Source: Endozoicomonas sp. SCSIO W0465
GTDB lineage: Bacteria; Pseudomonadota; Gammaproteobacteria; Pseudomonadales; Endozoicomonadaceae
Length of the DNA: 64,000 bases
Assembly (NCBI RefSeq): GCF_023716865.1
Contig: NZ_CP092417.1
Location: forward strand, 1,776,001 to 1,840,000
Direction: 5' to 3'
The notes beneath the pieces are model-generated. The model was not told where the DNA came from. It worked only from the letters and a program-made list of their open reading frames with translations, and did not search any database. The stretch's first letter is position 1. Every line of letters starts with the position of its first letter. The translations under genes were made by a program, and so were the position numbers. Below, one piece after another: positions 43,159 to 51,252 of this stretch.

Positions 43159-44991
43159 TTAAATTCGCACTTTTACATAGCTACCAGGAGCGGGTTCCAG
43201 CGCTGGAAAATCTGGATGTATCCCAACTTTCTGAGCATCGACTTTGTCACCTGAAAGGCCTGCCAGCCAACGATACCAGTCGCACCACCAGGAGCCCTCC
43301 ACCTTGGTGGCCTCGTTCAGCCAAGCGTGGGGATCTTCCGGTAAACTTTCATTGCCGACACTGCTGTCGCAGGCCCAGTAAGGGTATTTACCCGATTCAG
43401 CGGGGTTGATAATGCCAGCAATATGGCCGGAGCCAGCTAAGATAAAGCGCTTCATGGCTGCCTGTCGGCTGATTCCGTCGCCAAGACGGCGAGCACTTTG
43501 GTAGGCGCTTTCCCAAAGAACAATGTGATCAGCTTTAGGGGCTACAAAGTAAGTGGGTAGATTTATCGTAGACAGATTGATGGGTACCTCATTGAGGATC
43601 ACGCTACCGGCCTCAACAAAGCAGTTGTTGAGATAGGCGTTGCGAATGTAGAAGTTAAAGGTATTGGCGGGCAGGTTGGTTGCATCGCTGTTCCAGTATA
43701 AGATGTCAAATGCGGAGGGTGTTTCCCCTTTGAGATAGTTGTTAATATAAAATGGCCAGTAGAGGTTATTTTCTCGCAAAAGACTAAAGCTCATACCCAG
43801 AATACGACCATCCAGCACACCATGAGTGCCAGTCTCTTTTTCTAAATGGGATAATATTTGTTCGGAGATAAAATTACCTATTTCTCCTGGCTCATCGTAG
43901 TCGAGAAGGGTCGTGAAAAATGTCATGCTGTTGATACGTTCGTCGCCAATATTTTGCAGGTATGATTGCGTAGTGGCCAGCAGCATACCACCAACGCAAT
44001 AACCAGCGGTGTTGATCTTATTCTCTCCCGTGATAGCTTCCACTGCATCAAGAGCTGCCACCGGACCTTGAAGCATGTAATCGTCAAACTGCTTATCAGC
44101 CATTTGCGCCGATGGATTGACCCAGGAAATCATAAAGACGGTGAAACCCTGTTTAACGAGCCAGTGCACCATCGATTTTTTATGATCGAGGTCAAGAATG
44201 TAGTACTTGTTGATAAACGGTGGCACAAACAACAGTGGTCGCTGTAAGCATTTTTTGGTATCCGGAGTGTATTGAATTAACTGCATCAGGTCGTTTTGGT
44301 AGATCACTTCACCTGGTGTGGCGGCAAGATTTGTACCGAGTTCAAAAGCCTCAAGATCCGTTTGCAAAATATTCAAAGCATCGGCTGGGCTTTGTTTGAG
44401 GTCACGAACTAGATTTTCCATGCCTTTTAGTAAGTTGGAGCCCTTGCTTTTAAGGATTTCGCGGCAAACTTCCGGGTTACTGTATGCGAAGTTCGCAGGT
44501 GAAAGAGCACTGACAAACTGACGGGTGAAGAACTTCGTTTGTTGCTTGAATTGGGGATCTTTAAATTCAAACTGCTCGACGAGATCTTCCAGCATTTTTG
44601 CGTTTAACAGATAGGCTTGTTTTAAGAAGTAAAACACAGGCTCTGTGTTCCAGTCACTATCCTGAAAACGAGGGTCGCGCTCGCCCTCGTCAGTAAATTG
44701 AGACAGGGTCTGTTTTTTAAAAAAAGCCTGGCCAACTTGTTGCCAAAGCTGCCGCTGATTTTCCATAAAATCCATCTGAAGCTTAATCAGTTGAGCTGCG
44801 TCCATTTGTACGGGTTGCTCTCGCCACTGTTTAATCAGATTTTCGAGGATAGCCTTGGGGGTTAACCGGTCGTGCCGGTTTCGCATGGCATGGGAGAGAC
44901 TATTATCCAGAAGGTTTAAGAACCCTTCAGCTACTTCTTTCACTAGGGGGCTGCTGAATAGCTGCTCGAAGTGATCACTCTGGTTTACCAA
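43159..44991 (-). CDS. phaC: Class I poly(3-hydroxyalkanoate) polymerase PhaC
   Basis: PhaC polymerises hydroxyacyl-CoA, mainly 3-hydroxybutyryl-CoA, into storage granules. The lipase-box-like active site GYCVGG with the catalytic Cys, the Asp region VAPKADHIVLWESAYQSAR and the His region LAGSGHIAGIINPAE are all visible. The N-terminal domain is helical. I chose TTG 44991 because GGAGGAGG lies 5 bases upstream, giving 610 residues, near the class I norm; an ATG at 45132 would overlap phaB by 62 bases and has no comparable site. It follows phaB on the same strand. phaB is broken, so 3-hydroxybutyryl-CoA supply is doubtful. Confidence 0.93.
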   Translation of the reverse strand: MVNQSDHFEQLFSSPLVKEVAEGFLNLLDNSLSHAMRNRHDRLTPKAILENLIKQWREQPVQMDAAQLIKLQMDFMENQRQLWQQVGQAFFKKQTLSQFTDEGERDPRFQDSDWNTEPVFYFLKQAYLLNAKMLEDLVEQFEFKDPQFKQQTKFFTRQFVSALSPANFAYSNPEVCREILKSKGSNLLKGMENLVRDLKQSPADALNILQTDLEAFELGTNLAATPGEVIYQNDLMQLIQYTPDTKKCLQRPLLFVPPFINKYYILDLDHKKSMVHWLVKQGFTVFMISWVNPSAQMADKQFDDYMLQGPVAALDAVEAITGENKINTAGYCVGGMLLATTQSYLQNIGDERINSMTFFTTLLDYDEPGEIGNFISEQILSHLEKETGTHGVLDGRILGMSFSLLRENNLYWPFYINNYLKGETPSAFDILYWNSDATNLPANTFNFYIRNAYLNNCFVEAGSVILNEVPINLSTINLPTYFVAPKADHIVLWESAYQSARRLGDGISRQAAMKRFILAGSGHIAGIINPAESGKYPYWACDSSVGNESLPEDPHAWLNEATKVEGSWWCDWYRWLAGLSGDKVDAQKVGIHPDFPALEPAPGSYVKVRI

Positions 44992-45657
44992 CCTTACCTC
45001 CTCCCAATTAATGCCCCCCAAAGTATTGAGGTACTTAGGTGTCAGCGAATCAATAAGTATCGACTGTCGATTAGTACATGTGTTGGCCGCCGTTAACAGA
45101 GAGTGTAGAACCGGTGATAAAACCAGCGTCATCGCTGACTAAGAAGGCCGCTGCTCGGGCAATATCTTTAGGTGTACCCAGTCGACCAACGGGAATACTA
45201 TCGGTGATTTTTTCCAAGATGGCTTCAGGTAACGCGCGAACCATATCGGTGTCAACATAACCCGGGGTGATGGCGTTGACGGTGATGCCTTTGGCCGCAC
45301 TTTCAAGCGCCAGTGCTTTGGTGAAGCCCTGTATACCGGATTTTGCAGCGGCGTAATTGACTTGGCCGTATTGGCCTGACTGCCCATTGACTGAACCAAT
45401 ATTGACAATACGACCAAAATTCCTGGAACGCATATTTTCGATCACGGCCTTACAGGTATTGAAGCAAGAGGCAAGGTTGGTTTGAATGACGGCGTCCCAC
45501 TGTTCGACGTCCATTCGGTGCATGGTTTTATCGCGTGTAATGCCTGCGTTGTTGATAAGGATATCAGTAGGGCCGAAGTCTACTCCCCCTGTGTCAGCAT
45601 AGTTGTCGCCTCTCCTGAAATTAGAAATCTCAACAGGGGGCGGTCTATGAGTAATCA

Positions 45658-46167
45658 ATGGCCCGCTATTCAGAAGAGTTCAAAGAGTCCATCATTCAGA
45701 AGATGATGCCACCCAATAATGTGCCAGTTTCGCAGTTGGTACGTGAGACTGGTATCTCTGATGTGACCCTGTACACTTGGCGAAAGAAAGCAGTATCTAA
45801 AGGAGTGCCTGTGCCGGGCGACGGAAAGAATCCAGATCAATGGACAACTGAAAACAAGTTAGCCGTAATCATTGAAACGGCTGCGTTAAATGAAGCAGAA
45901 ATGGCTGAATACTGTCGTAAAAAAGGTCTGTTTGCTGAACAAATTCAGCAGTGGAAGGCTGCCTTTATTAACAGTGTTTCTGTCCAGCCTGAAAGTCAGT
46001 CAAAACAGCGTAAGGCGCTGTCTGACGAACACAAAAAAGATAAGAAAACCATCAAAAAGCTTGAGCGTGAACTCAATCGCAAGGACAAGGCGTTAGCAGA
46101 AACTGCTGCCTTGCTGGTACTCACAAAAAAGGCCCAAGAGATCTGGGGGGCGCCAGAGGACGATTAG
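45658..46167 (+). CDS. IS3-family OrfA
   Basis: The 169-residue product has an HTH of the transposase-8 type (YSEEFKESIIQKMM ... VSQLVRETGISDVTLYTWRKK) and a C-terminal helical region (SDEHKKDKKTIKKLERELNR) for multimer formation. Near its end is A AAA AAG at 46125-46131 in the correct phase for -1 frameshifting into OrfB, the usual way these elements make OrfAB transposase. Confidence 0.85.
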   Translation: MARYSEEFKESIIQKMMPPNNVPVSQLVRETGISDVTLYTWRKKAVSKGVPVPGDGKNPDQWTTENKLAVIIETAALNEAEMAEYCRKKGLFAEQIQQWKAAFINSVSVQPESQSKQRKALSDEHKKDKKTIKKLERELNRKDKALAETAALLVLTKKAQEIWGAPEDD

Positions 46168-47228
46168 TCTCTCTCCCGGATCGACAAAATGCTGTTAGCC
46201 TGATTAAACAGGCAGTTAAAGATGGGGCTCGTCAGTCAAAAGCCTGCAAAGCCCTTGGTCTTACAGAAAGAACTGTACAACGCTGGATGCAGGGTGATGA
46301 CGTGCGCGCAGATAATCGCAAAAATGCTGACAGGCCAGAACCGGTTAACAAGTTTTCTGAAGCTGAGCGACAGGCGATTGTTGACGTCTGTAACAGCGAG
46401 CGGTTCAAAAGCCTTCCGCCCAGCCAGATTGTGCCCACATTGTTAGATGAAGGTCTCTATATGGGGTCTGAAAGGACATTTTACCGGGTGTTGGAGGAAA
46501 CAGGGCAACAGCATCATCGGGGCAGTGCTGCCAAGCCAAACAGGTATAAGCCAACGTCCTGGTGTGCTACCGGACCCAACCAGGTCTGGTCCTGGGATAT
46601 TACCTATCTGCGCTCTCCGATACGGGGGCAGTTTTATTACCTGTACCTGGTGATAGACATCTTTAGTCGTATGATTGTTACATGGGAAATTCATGAAACC
46701 GAATCAGCTGAGCATGCATCAGAAATGATCACTAAAGCCTGTATCAAACAGGGAATTGCAGCCTTGGAGTGGCCACTGGTTCTGCACTCAGATAATGGTA
46801 GTCCCATGAAGGGTGGCACTATGCTGTCAACACTGCAGCGTCTTGGGGTCGTGAGCTCATTCAGTCGTCCCCGGGTCAGTGATGATAACCCCTTTTCCGA
46901 GGCCATATTCAGAACCCTGAAATACCGCCCTGGTTATCCGCGCACGCCATTTGCTGATCTTGAAGCAGCACGTAGCTGGGTGCATGGTTTTGCCCAATGG
47001 TACAACGAAGAGCACAAGCACAGTGGGCTGAAATTTCTGACACCCGGGCAAAGGCATCGTGGTGAAACCAAGGTGCTTATGGCTAACCGCAGAAAGGTTT
47101 ATGAACAAGCCAAAGAACGTCACCCAGAGCGCTGGGGAAAGAGGTCAACAAGGAACTGGGATCTGGCTGATGAAGTCTGGTTGAATCCCGACAGACCTGC
47201 TGATGATCAACTAAGCAAAGCCGCTTAA
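46131..47228 (+). CDS. IS3-family OrfB / catalytic part of the OrfAB transposase
   Basis: This is the -1 frame reached from the slippery site in OrfA; it is open from that point (GPRDLGG, RLVSLPDRQNAVSLIKQ, then ARQSKACKALGLTERTVQRW). A shorter independent start at 46287 is possible. The integrase core shows WSWDITYLRSPIRGQFYYLY with the first Asp, HSDNGSPMKGGTM with the second, and SDDNPFSEAIFRTLKY with the Glu. The frame is intact to 47228, and the element may be active. Confidence 0.85.
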   Translation, partial: GPRDLGGARGRLVSLPDRQNAVSLIKQAVKDGARQSKACKALGLTERTVQRWMQGDDVRADNRKNADRPEPVNKFSEAERQAIVDVCNSERFKSLPPSQIVPTLLDEGLYMGSERTFYRVLEETGQQHHRGSAAKPNRYKPTSWCATGPNQVWSWDITYLRSPIRGQFYYLYLVIDIFSRMIVTWEIHETESAEHASEMITKACIKQGIAALEWPLVLHSDNGSPMKGGTMLSTLQRLGVVSSFSRPRVSDDNPFSEAIFRTLKYRPGYPRTPFADLEAARSWVHGFAQWYNEEHKHSGLKFLTPGQRHRGETKVLMANRRKVYEQAKERHPERWGKRSTRNWDLADEVWLNPDRPADDQLSKAA

Positions 47229-47472
47229 GTTGAGGCGACAACTATGTTGACAAACACCGTACTTCGATCTGCGAGATACCCTTTTGGGTGGCTGCAAAGT
47301 TACTTACATCAAACTTAATAACAGGGATACCGGTACGATCCATAAATGCTTGTGCTGCTTGATCATTGCTTACGTAATTTGCAATAACGGTGTAACCTAG
47401 GTCTTTGAGGTGAGTACTGATTGTTTCACCAATTCCTCGCGTACCACCCGTCACTACTGCTACTTTAGTCAC

Positions 47473-47799
47473 ACTAACCCCCTTGTTACTACGAACAAGT
47501 ATTAAAAAAACAATCTTTCTTACATTTTGAATTGCTGCGAATGAATACTTCTCAGATGCTGTGTTTTGATAGCGATAGGAGTTTGTCGGACTTACCCGAC
47601 CGTAGTGAGCGCAAACCCAGCTAGAGTCAGTTTTTATATTGACTTAATGTCAGCTACTCCTCTAATAAATTCAACGAAAAACAGTATAGAATAGCCTAAT
47701 TTGGCTGTTTCGAAATAGCGTCAGCGATAAGTACGAAGTACGAGAGGCTCCTTGATCCAGATCGAAACAAAGCCTGTAGATGCAAGATATCTTAGCAAC
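47473..47799. other. Upstream region of phaB, cut by an IS
   Basis: The phaB promoter should lie just right of 47472, where CCCCCTTG precedes the minus-strand gene as part of its ribosome site. No clear gene is seen. A minus-strand frame without stops can be followed from about 47799 toward 47680 that would continue the possible remnant right of the IS, but coding is unproven. Confidence 0.4.
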
Positions 47800-48907
47800 T
47801 CAAGTTACGCACCTTGCTGAAAATCAGCCATTATTGGTGGCATGAAAAATGATCTCATAGAACTTTATTCTGACTACCTGTTGTCGTCGTCTGGGAAGAC
47901 CACTGCAACGGGAGTGTCAGAGCTTTTGGATAATGTCTACAGTCATGACCAATTCACCCGATTGCTTTCAAACAATGAGTTTACCAGTCGTGACTTATGG
48001 CTTTACGTTAAACCCGTCGTGCGACAGGTTGAGTGCAGTGATGGGGTTTTGATCTTTGACGATACGATTCAGGAAAAGCAGTTCAGCAAAGAGAATGCCC
48101 TGAACACCTGGCATTTTGATCATACAAAAAATCGCACCGTGAAAGGTATAAATCTGCTCAATGCACACTACCATGCCGGAGATGCGTCGATTCCTGTCGC
48201 CTATAAATTGATCGAGAAAACCATCCTGTACACCGACTTGAAGACAAAAAAGGTAAGACGATATGCAGAGCAAACCAAAAATGAAATGATGCGGGAGATG
48301 CTGATGATTTGCTGCCATAACCAGCTTATGTTCCGCTATGTCCTTGCAGATAGCTGGTTTTGCTCAAACGACAATATGATGTTTATTCGACACGACTGTA
48401 ATAAACATTTCCTGATGGCGATGAAGTCAAACCGCAAGGTATCCCTCAGTCTGGACGACAAATTACAAGGCCGTTCACAGCGTATAGATACTGTTGATTT
48501 TTCAGAAGATAAGCCTGTACAAGGGTGGATAGCAGGTGTCGATTTCCCTGTTCTGCTATACCGTCAGGTCTTTAAAAACAAAGACGGAAGCACAGGCATT
48601 CTCTATCTGGTTTGCAGCGATCTTGACTGTGATGCCGAGACTCTCAAGGCAATCTACGAGAAACGGTGGAAAGTCGAGGTCTTCCATAAAACGCTGAAAT
48701 CGAATGCGTCAATGGCCAAGTCACCGGCGCATACTGTGAGAACACAGAGTAATCATATCTTTCTTTCAATTTACTCAGCCTTCAGGTTGGAAGTATTGTC
48801 ATTGAAAGTAAATCTGAATCACTTTCAGCTCAGAGCCAAAATCTATATGGCAGGGCTGAAAGCTTCGTTGGGGCAGCTGAGAGAGCTGTTAGCTGCGTAA
48901 CTTCAGT
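47800..48907 (+). mobile_element. IS with DDE transposase, family unassigned (1108 bp)
   Basis: The inward ends are ACTCAAGTTACGCA and ACTGAAGTTACGCA. The 5-bp direct repeat TAGCA flanks it (47795-47799 and, beyond the MITE, 49075-49079). A subfamily B MITE has inserted exactly at its right tip, duplicating its last 8 bases (ACTTCAGT). Confidence 0.72.
47842..48900 (+). CDS. DDE transposase, IS4/IS701-like type
   Basis: The 352-residue protein has the elements of an IS4-clan transposase: VLIFDDTIQEKQF with the first Asp, YVLADSWFCSNDNM with the second, and YEKRWKVEVFHKTLKSNASM with the Glu. The family is not certain. ATG 47842 lies 42 bp inside the left end. The frame is intact and the stop lies within the right terminal repeat. 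Confidence 0.8.
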   Translation: MKNDLIELYSDYLLSSSGKTTATGVSELLDNVYSHDQFTRLLSNNEFTSRDLWLYVKPVVRQVECSDGVLIFDDTIQEKQFSKENALNTWHFDHTKNRTVKGINLLNAHYHAGDASIPVAYKLIEKTILYTDLKTKKVRRYAEQTKNEMMREMLMICCHNQLMFRYVLADSWFCSNDNMMFIRHDCNKHFLMAMKSNRKVSLSLDDKLQGRSQRIDTVDFSEDKPVQGWIAGVDFPVLLYRQVFKNKDGSTGILYLVCSDLDCDAETLKAIYEKRWKVEVFHKTLKSNASMAKSPAHTVRTQSNHIFLSIYSAFRLEVLSLKVNLNHFQLRAKIYMAGLKASLGQLRELLAA

Positions 48908-49066
48908 GGCTCTTTTCGGGTTACAGACTGCTCTGCAATGAAAATTGGCCAAAGGCCTTGATATACAATGCCTTCAGGAAACTGCTGGCTAAATATTGCC
49001 AAGCCCTGCCACAGGAGGATTCCAGCCTGATTTATGAAATCAGCAGTCTGCAATACGAAAAGAGCC
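48908..49066 (-). mobile_element. ISL3-end MITE, subfamily B, copy 2 (159 bp)
   Basis: It reads as the reverse complement of the copy at 9931-10089. The 8-bp direct repeat ACTTCAGT flanks it (48900-48907 and 49067-49074). The target was the terminal repeat of the neighbouring IS. Confidence 0.9.
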
Positions 49067-49074
49067 ACTTCAGT

Positions 49075-49400
49075 TAGCAAGAGCTTTCATAACTTCTAAA
49101 TCTAAAACGCCACGATCAATGAACTCATAAAAACTATAGTATAGACGTCCTTTATCATCTAATCTGAAAGTGATATCTCTGCGTTAAAGTCTTTACAGAT
49201 TCCTTTCAATAGGGGGGCAAAATCATGTCTCTCTGATAGAGGTTACTGGTTAGCACCTAACATAGTTGAACTGCTTTATTACTTGACCACTACATAATGC
49301 TAATAGTTATGCCTTCTATTCGCACTTGTCATGGCAATAACAAGATCTAATCGCAAAATTGGAGGATTCTGACAGATTTTTGATAATCAATCTGTCGTTT
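49075..49400. other. Region upstream of the type I secretion operon, with a possible gene remnant
   Basis: On the minus strand 49190-49080 reads without stops as protein-like sequence (for example LDDKGRLYYSFYEFIDRG), which may be the end of a gene destroyed by the IS at 47800. The right part, 49200-49400, is A+T-rich and should hold the promoter of the secretion operon; no specific element can be named. Confidence 0.4.
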
Positions 49401-49512
49401 GTCTGAGGATTGGCTGTATTACATAGGTTATCAGCAGTATCGATGCGCCTACCTCACGTTAATTTATGAAATTTCCAAGTTAGATAAGTGTATTTTTTAT
49501 TTGGAAGACTAT

Positions 49513-51252
49513 ATGAATTTTTCTGATAAACAAAAACAAACTAAAAACCGAAATAGCTATTCGTGGTTTTGGAAGGCATTAGCTCCATACTGGAAAGTGT
49601 ATAGAGATGTTCTTGTAGCCAGTTTATTGGTCAATCTATTTGCTTTAGTCACGCCTCTATTTGTGATGAATGTGTATGACCGGGTTGTCCCCAATCAAGC
49701 AGTTGAAACATTATGGATGTTGGTGACTGGAGTGGTAATAGCCTTTTTTTTTGAAGCAATGATTCGGTTTATTCGAACAAGATATATAGATCTTGCTGGT
49801 CGGCAGATTGATATATCACTGTCATCACGTCTGGTTTCACGATTGCTTGGTTTAAGTCTTGCTGATCGACCAGAAAGTGCGGGTAATTTGATGAATCAAT
49901 TAGCAGAGTTTGACAGCGTTCGATCGTTTATCACATCTACCACAATTATGGTTTTTATTGATCTGCCCTTTGTGATTCTTTTTCTTGCTTTAGTATACTG
50001 GTTGGGTGGGGCGATTGTTCTTATTCCAGTGATTTGTATCGGTATCGCTTTGATGCTTGCCTGGGTTTTGAATCGTAAGCTTCAATTATTGATAACAAAA
50101 CAACAGTCTGCTTCAGCCCAGAGGCAGAATTTTCTATTGGAGCTGTTGCTTGGACTGGTATCAATAAAAACCAGTAACGCAGAACCCCAGAATCAGATGG
50201 AATGGAATGCGTTGAATCGCAGTGTTGCTGATAGTAGCCTTAAAATTCGTCAACTGCAGACATTGACCAGTCAAACTACGATGTTGATGTTGCAACTTAA
50301 TACTGTCGCACTGGTCGCCTGCGGTGTTTACCTTATCGGTTCTGGATCGTTATCCATGGGTGGGCTGATTGCCATTATGATGATTGCAGGTCGGTGTGCC
50401 TCTCCGGTCTCTCAGGTTATTGGGTTGCTTAATCAGTACGAAAAAGCGGTGCAAGCTCTTAATCATACAGAGCAAATCATAAACCTTCCCCAGGAAAAGC
50501 CGTTGACATCCACATTATTAAAGCCGGGGGGATTCGCAGGACATTTTACGGTTCAGAGTCTGTCCTTCGCATACAAAGAGGAGTGTGATTTATTGCAGGA
50601 TATTAACCTGGATATTCCATCAGGTTGTAAAATGGCCATACTTGGCCGTATGGGGTCTGGTAAAAGCACGTTATTGCAGATACTTCTTGGGCTCTGGAGG
50701 CCAAAATCCGGCAGTGTAAGAGTGGATAATATTGATTTACGTCAGCTTGATCCTGGTTGGTTTCGGTGTCATGTGGGGTATGTTGCTCAGAGAACAGAAC
50801 TGTTTAACGGCACACTTCGGAGCAATATCACTATGCATCATCCGGAAGTTCAGGATGAGGATATTTTGGCAGTACTTAAAAAAACAGGATTGGAGAGCTT
50901 TGTAAAGTTTGGCAGTGCAGGGCTGGACTTTCATGTTGGAGAAGGTGGGCGGTACCTTTCTGGGGGGCAGGCGCAAGCAGTAGGTGTGGCTCGTGCATTG
51001 ATAAATCGACCAAAAGTTTTAATGCTGGATGAACCTACGAATGCAATGGATTCACAGGCTGAAGCTCAATTCTGTGAACTGTTAAAGAATATGAGTGGCG
51101 TTTCAATCATTATGATAACCCATAAGAAAAGTTTATTGGACACGATGGATCGCATCGTTGTACTCGATAAAGGAAGGATCCATGTCGCAGGAGATGCAGC
51201 TAAAGGCAATGTTAAAAGAAAAGTTTCGAATAATGAAGAGGCTGTGGTCTGA
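49513..51252 (+). CDS. Type I secretion ABC transporter (LapB-like, adhesin exporter)
   Basis: This inner-membrane permease/ATPase would energise export of the adhesin encoded downstream. Five or six membrane segments occupy roughly residues 25-300. The ATPase has Walker A LGRMGSGKSTLL, signature YLSGGQAQAVGVARAL, Walker B VLMLDEPTNAMD and the H-loop ITHKK. I chose ATG 49513, preceded by GGAAG, giving 579 residues. A longer frame to a TTG at 49399 has no ribosome site. Either way the N-terminal C39-like domain of LapB and similar transporters (about 130 residues) is missing or strongly shortened. The next gene overlaps by 71 bp. Confidence 0.88.
   Translation: MNFSDKQKQTKNRNSYSWFWKALAPYWKVYRDVLVASLLVNLFALVTPLFVMNVYDRVVPNQAVETLWMLVTGVVIAFFFEAMIRFIRTRYIDLAGRQIDISLSSRLVSRLLGLSLADRPESAGNLMNQLAEFDSVRSFITSTTIMVFIDLPFVILFLALVYWLGGAIVLIPVICIGIALMLAWVLNRKLQLLITKQQSASAQRQNFLLELLLGLVSIKTSNAEPQNQMEWNALNRSVADSSLKIRQLQTLTSQTTMLMLQLNTVALVACGVYLIGSGSLSMGGLIAIMMIAGRCASPVSQVIGLLNQYEKAVQALNHTEQIINLPQEKPLTSTLLKPGGFAGHFTVQSLSFAYKEECDLLQDINLDIPSGCKMAILGRMGSGKSTLLQILLGLWRPKSGSVRVDNIDLRQLDPGWFRCHVGYVAQRTELFNGTLRSNITMHHPEVQDEDILAVLKKTGLESFVKFGSAGLDFHVGEGGRYLSGGQAQAVGVARALINRPKVLMLDEPTNAMDSQAEAQFCELLKNMSGVSIIMITHKKSLLDTMDRIVVLDKGRIHVAGDAAKGNVKRKVSNNEEAVV

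Larger units (their letters stand above)
45585..47259 (+). mobile_element. IS3-family element (about 1675 bp)
   Basis: The inward ends share TGTCARCATAGTTGTCGCCT (TGTCAGCATAG left, TGTCAACATAG right) with poorly matching outermost bases. A 4-bp direct repeat TACT flanks it (45581-45584 and 47260-47263); a 3-bp repeat is equally possible. The boundaries were set by restoring the phaB reading frame. Confidence 0.82.
45071..47472 (-). pseudogene. phaB: Acetoacetyl-CoA reductase PhaB, split by an IS3-family element
   Basis: PhaB is the NADPH-dependent short-chain dehydrogenase that makes (R)-3-hydroxybutyryl-CoA for PhaC. Visible are TGGTRGIG (cofactor loop), NNAG, the catalytic Tyr/Lys in YAAAKSG and the C-terminal STLSVNGGQHMY. 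An IS3-family element (45585-47259) splits the gene between SQIE and VDFGPTDIL. Removing it with one TACT copy gives 241 codons, the usual size. As it stands, the first part ends at a stop inside the IS. Confidence 0.9.

Noticed and set aside
43068..43409. Plus-strand frame of 113 codons over the MITE and phaC 3' end
   Set aside because: It begins inside the MITE and runs antisense through the conserved end of PhaC.
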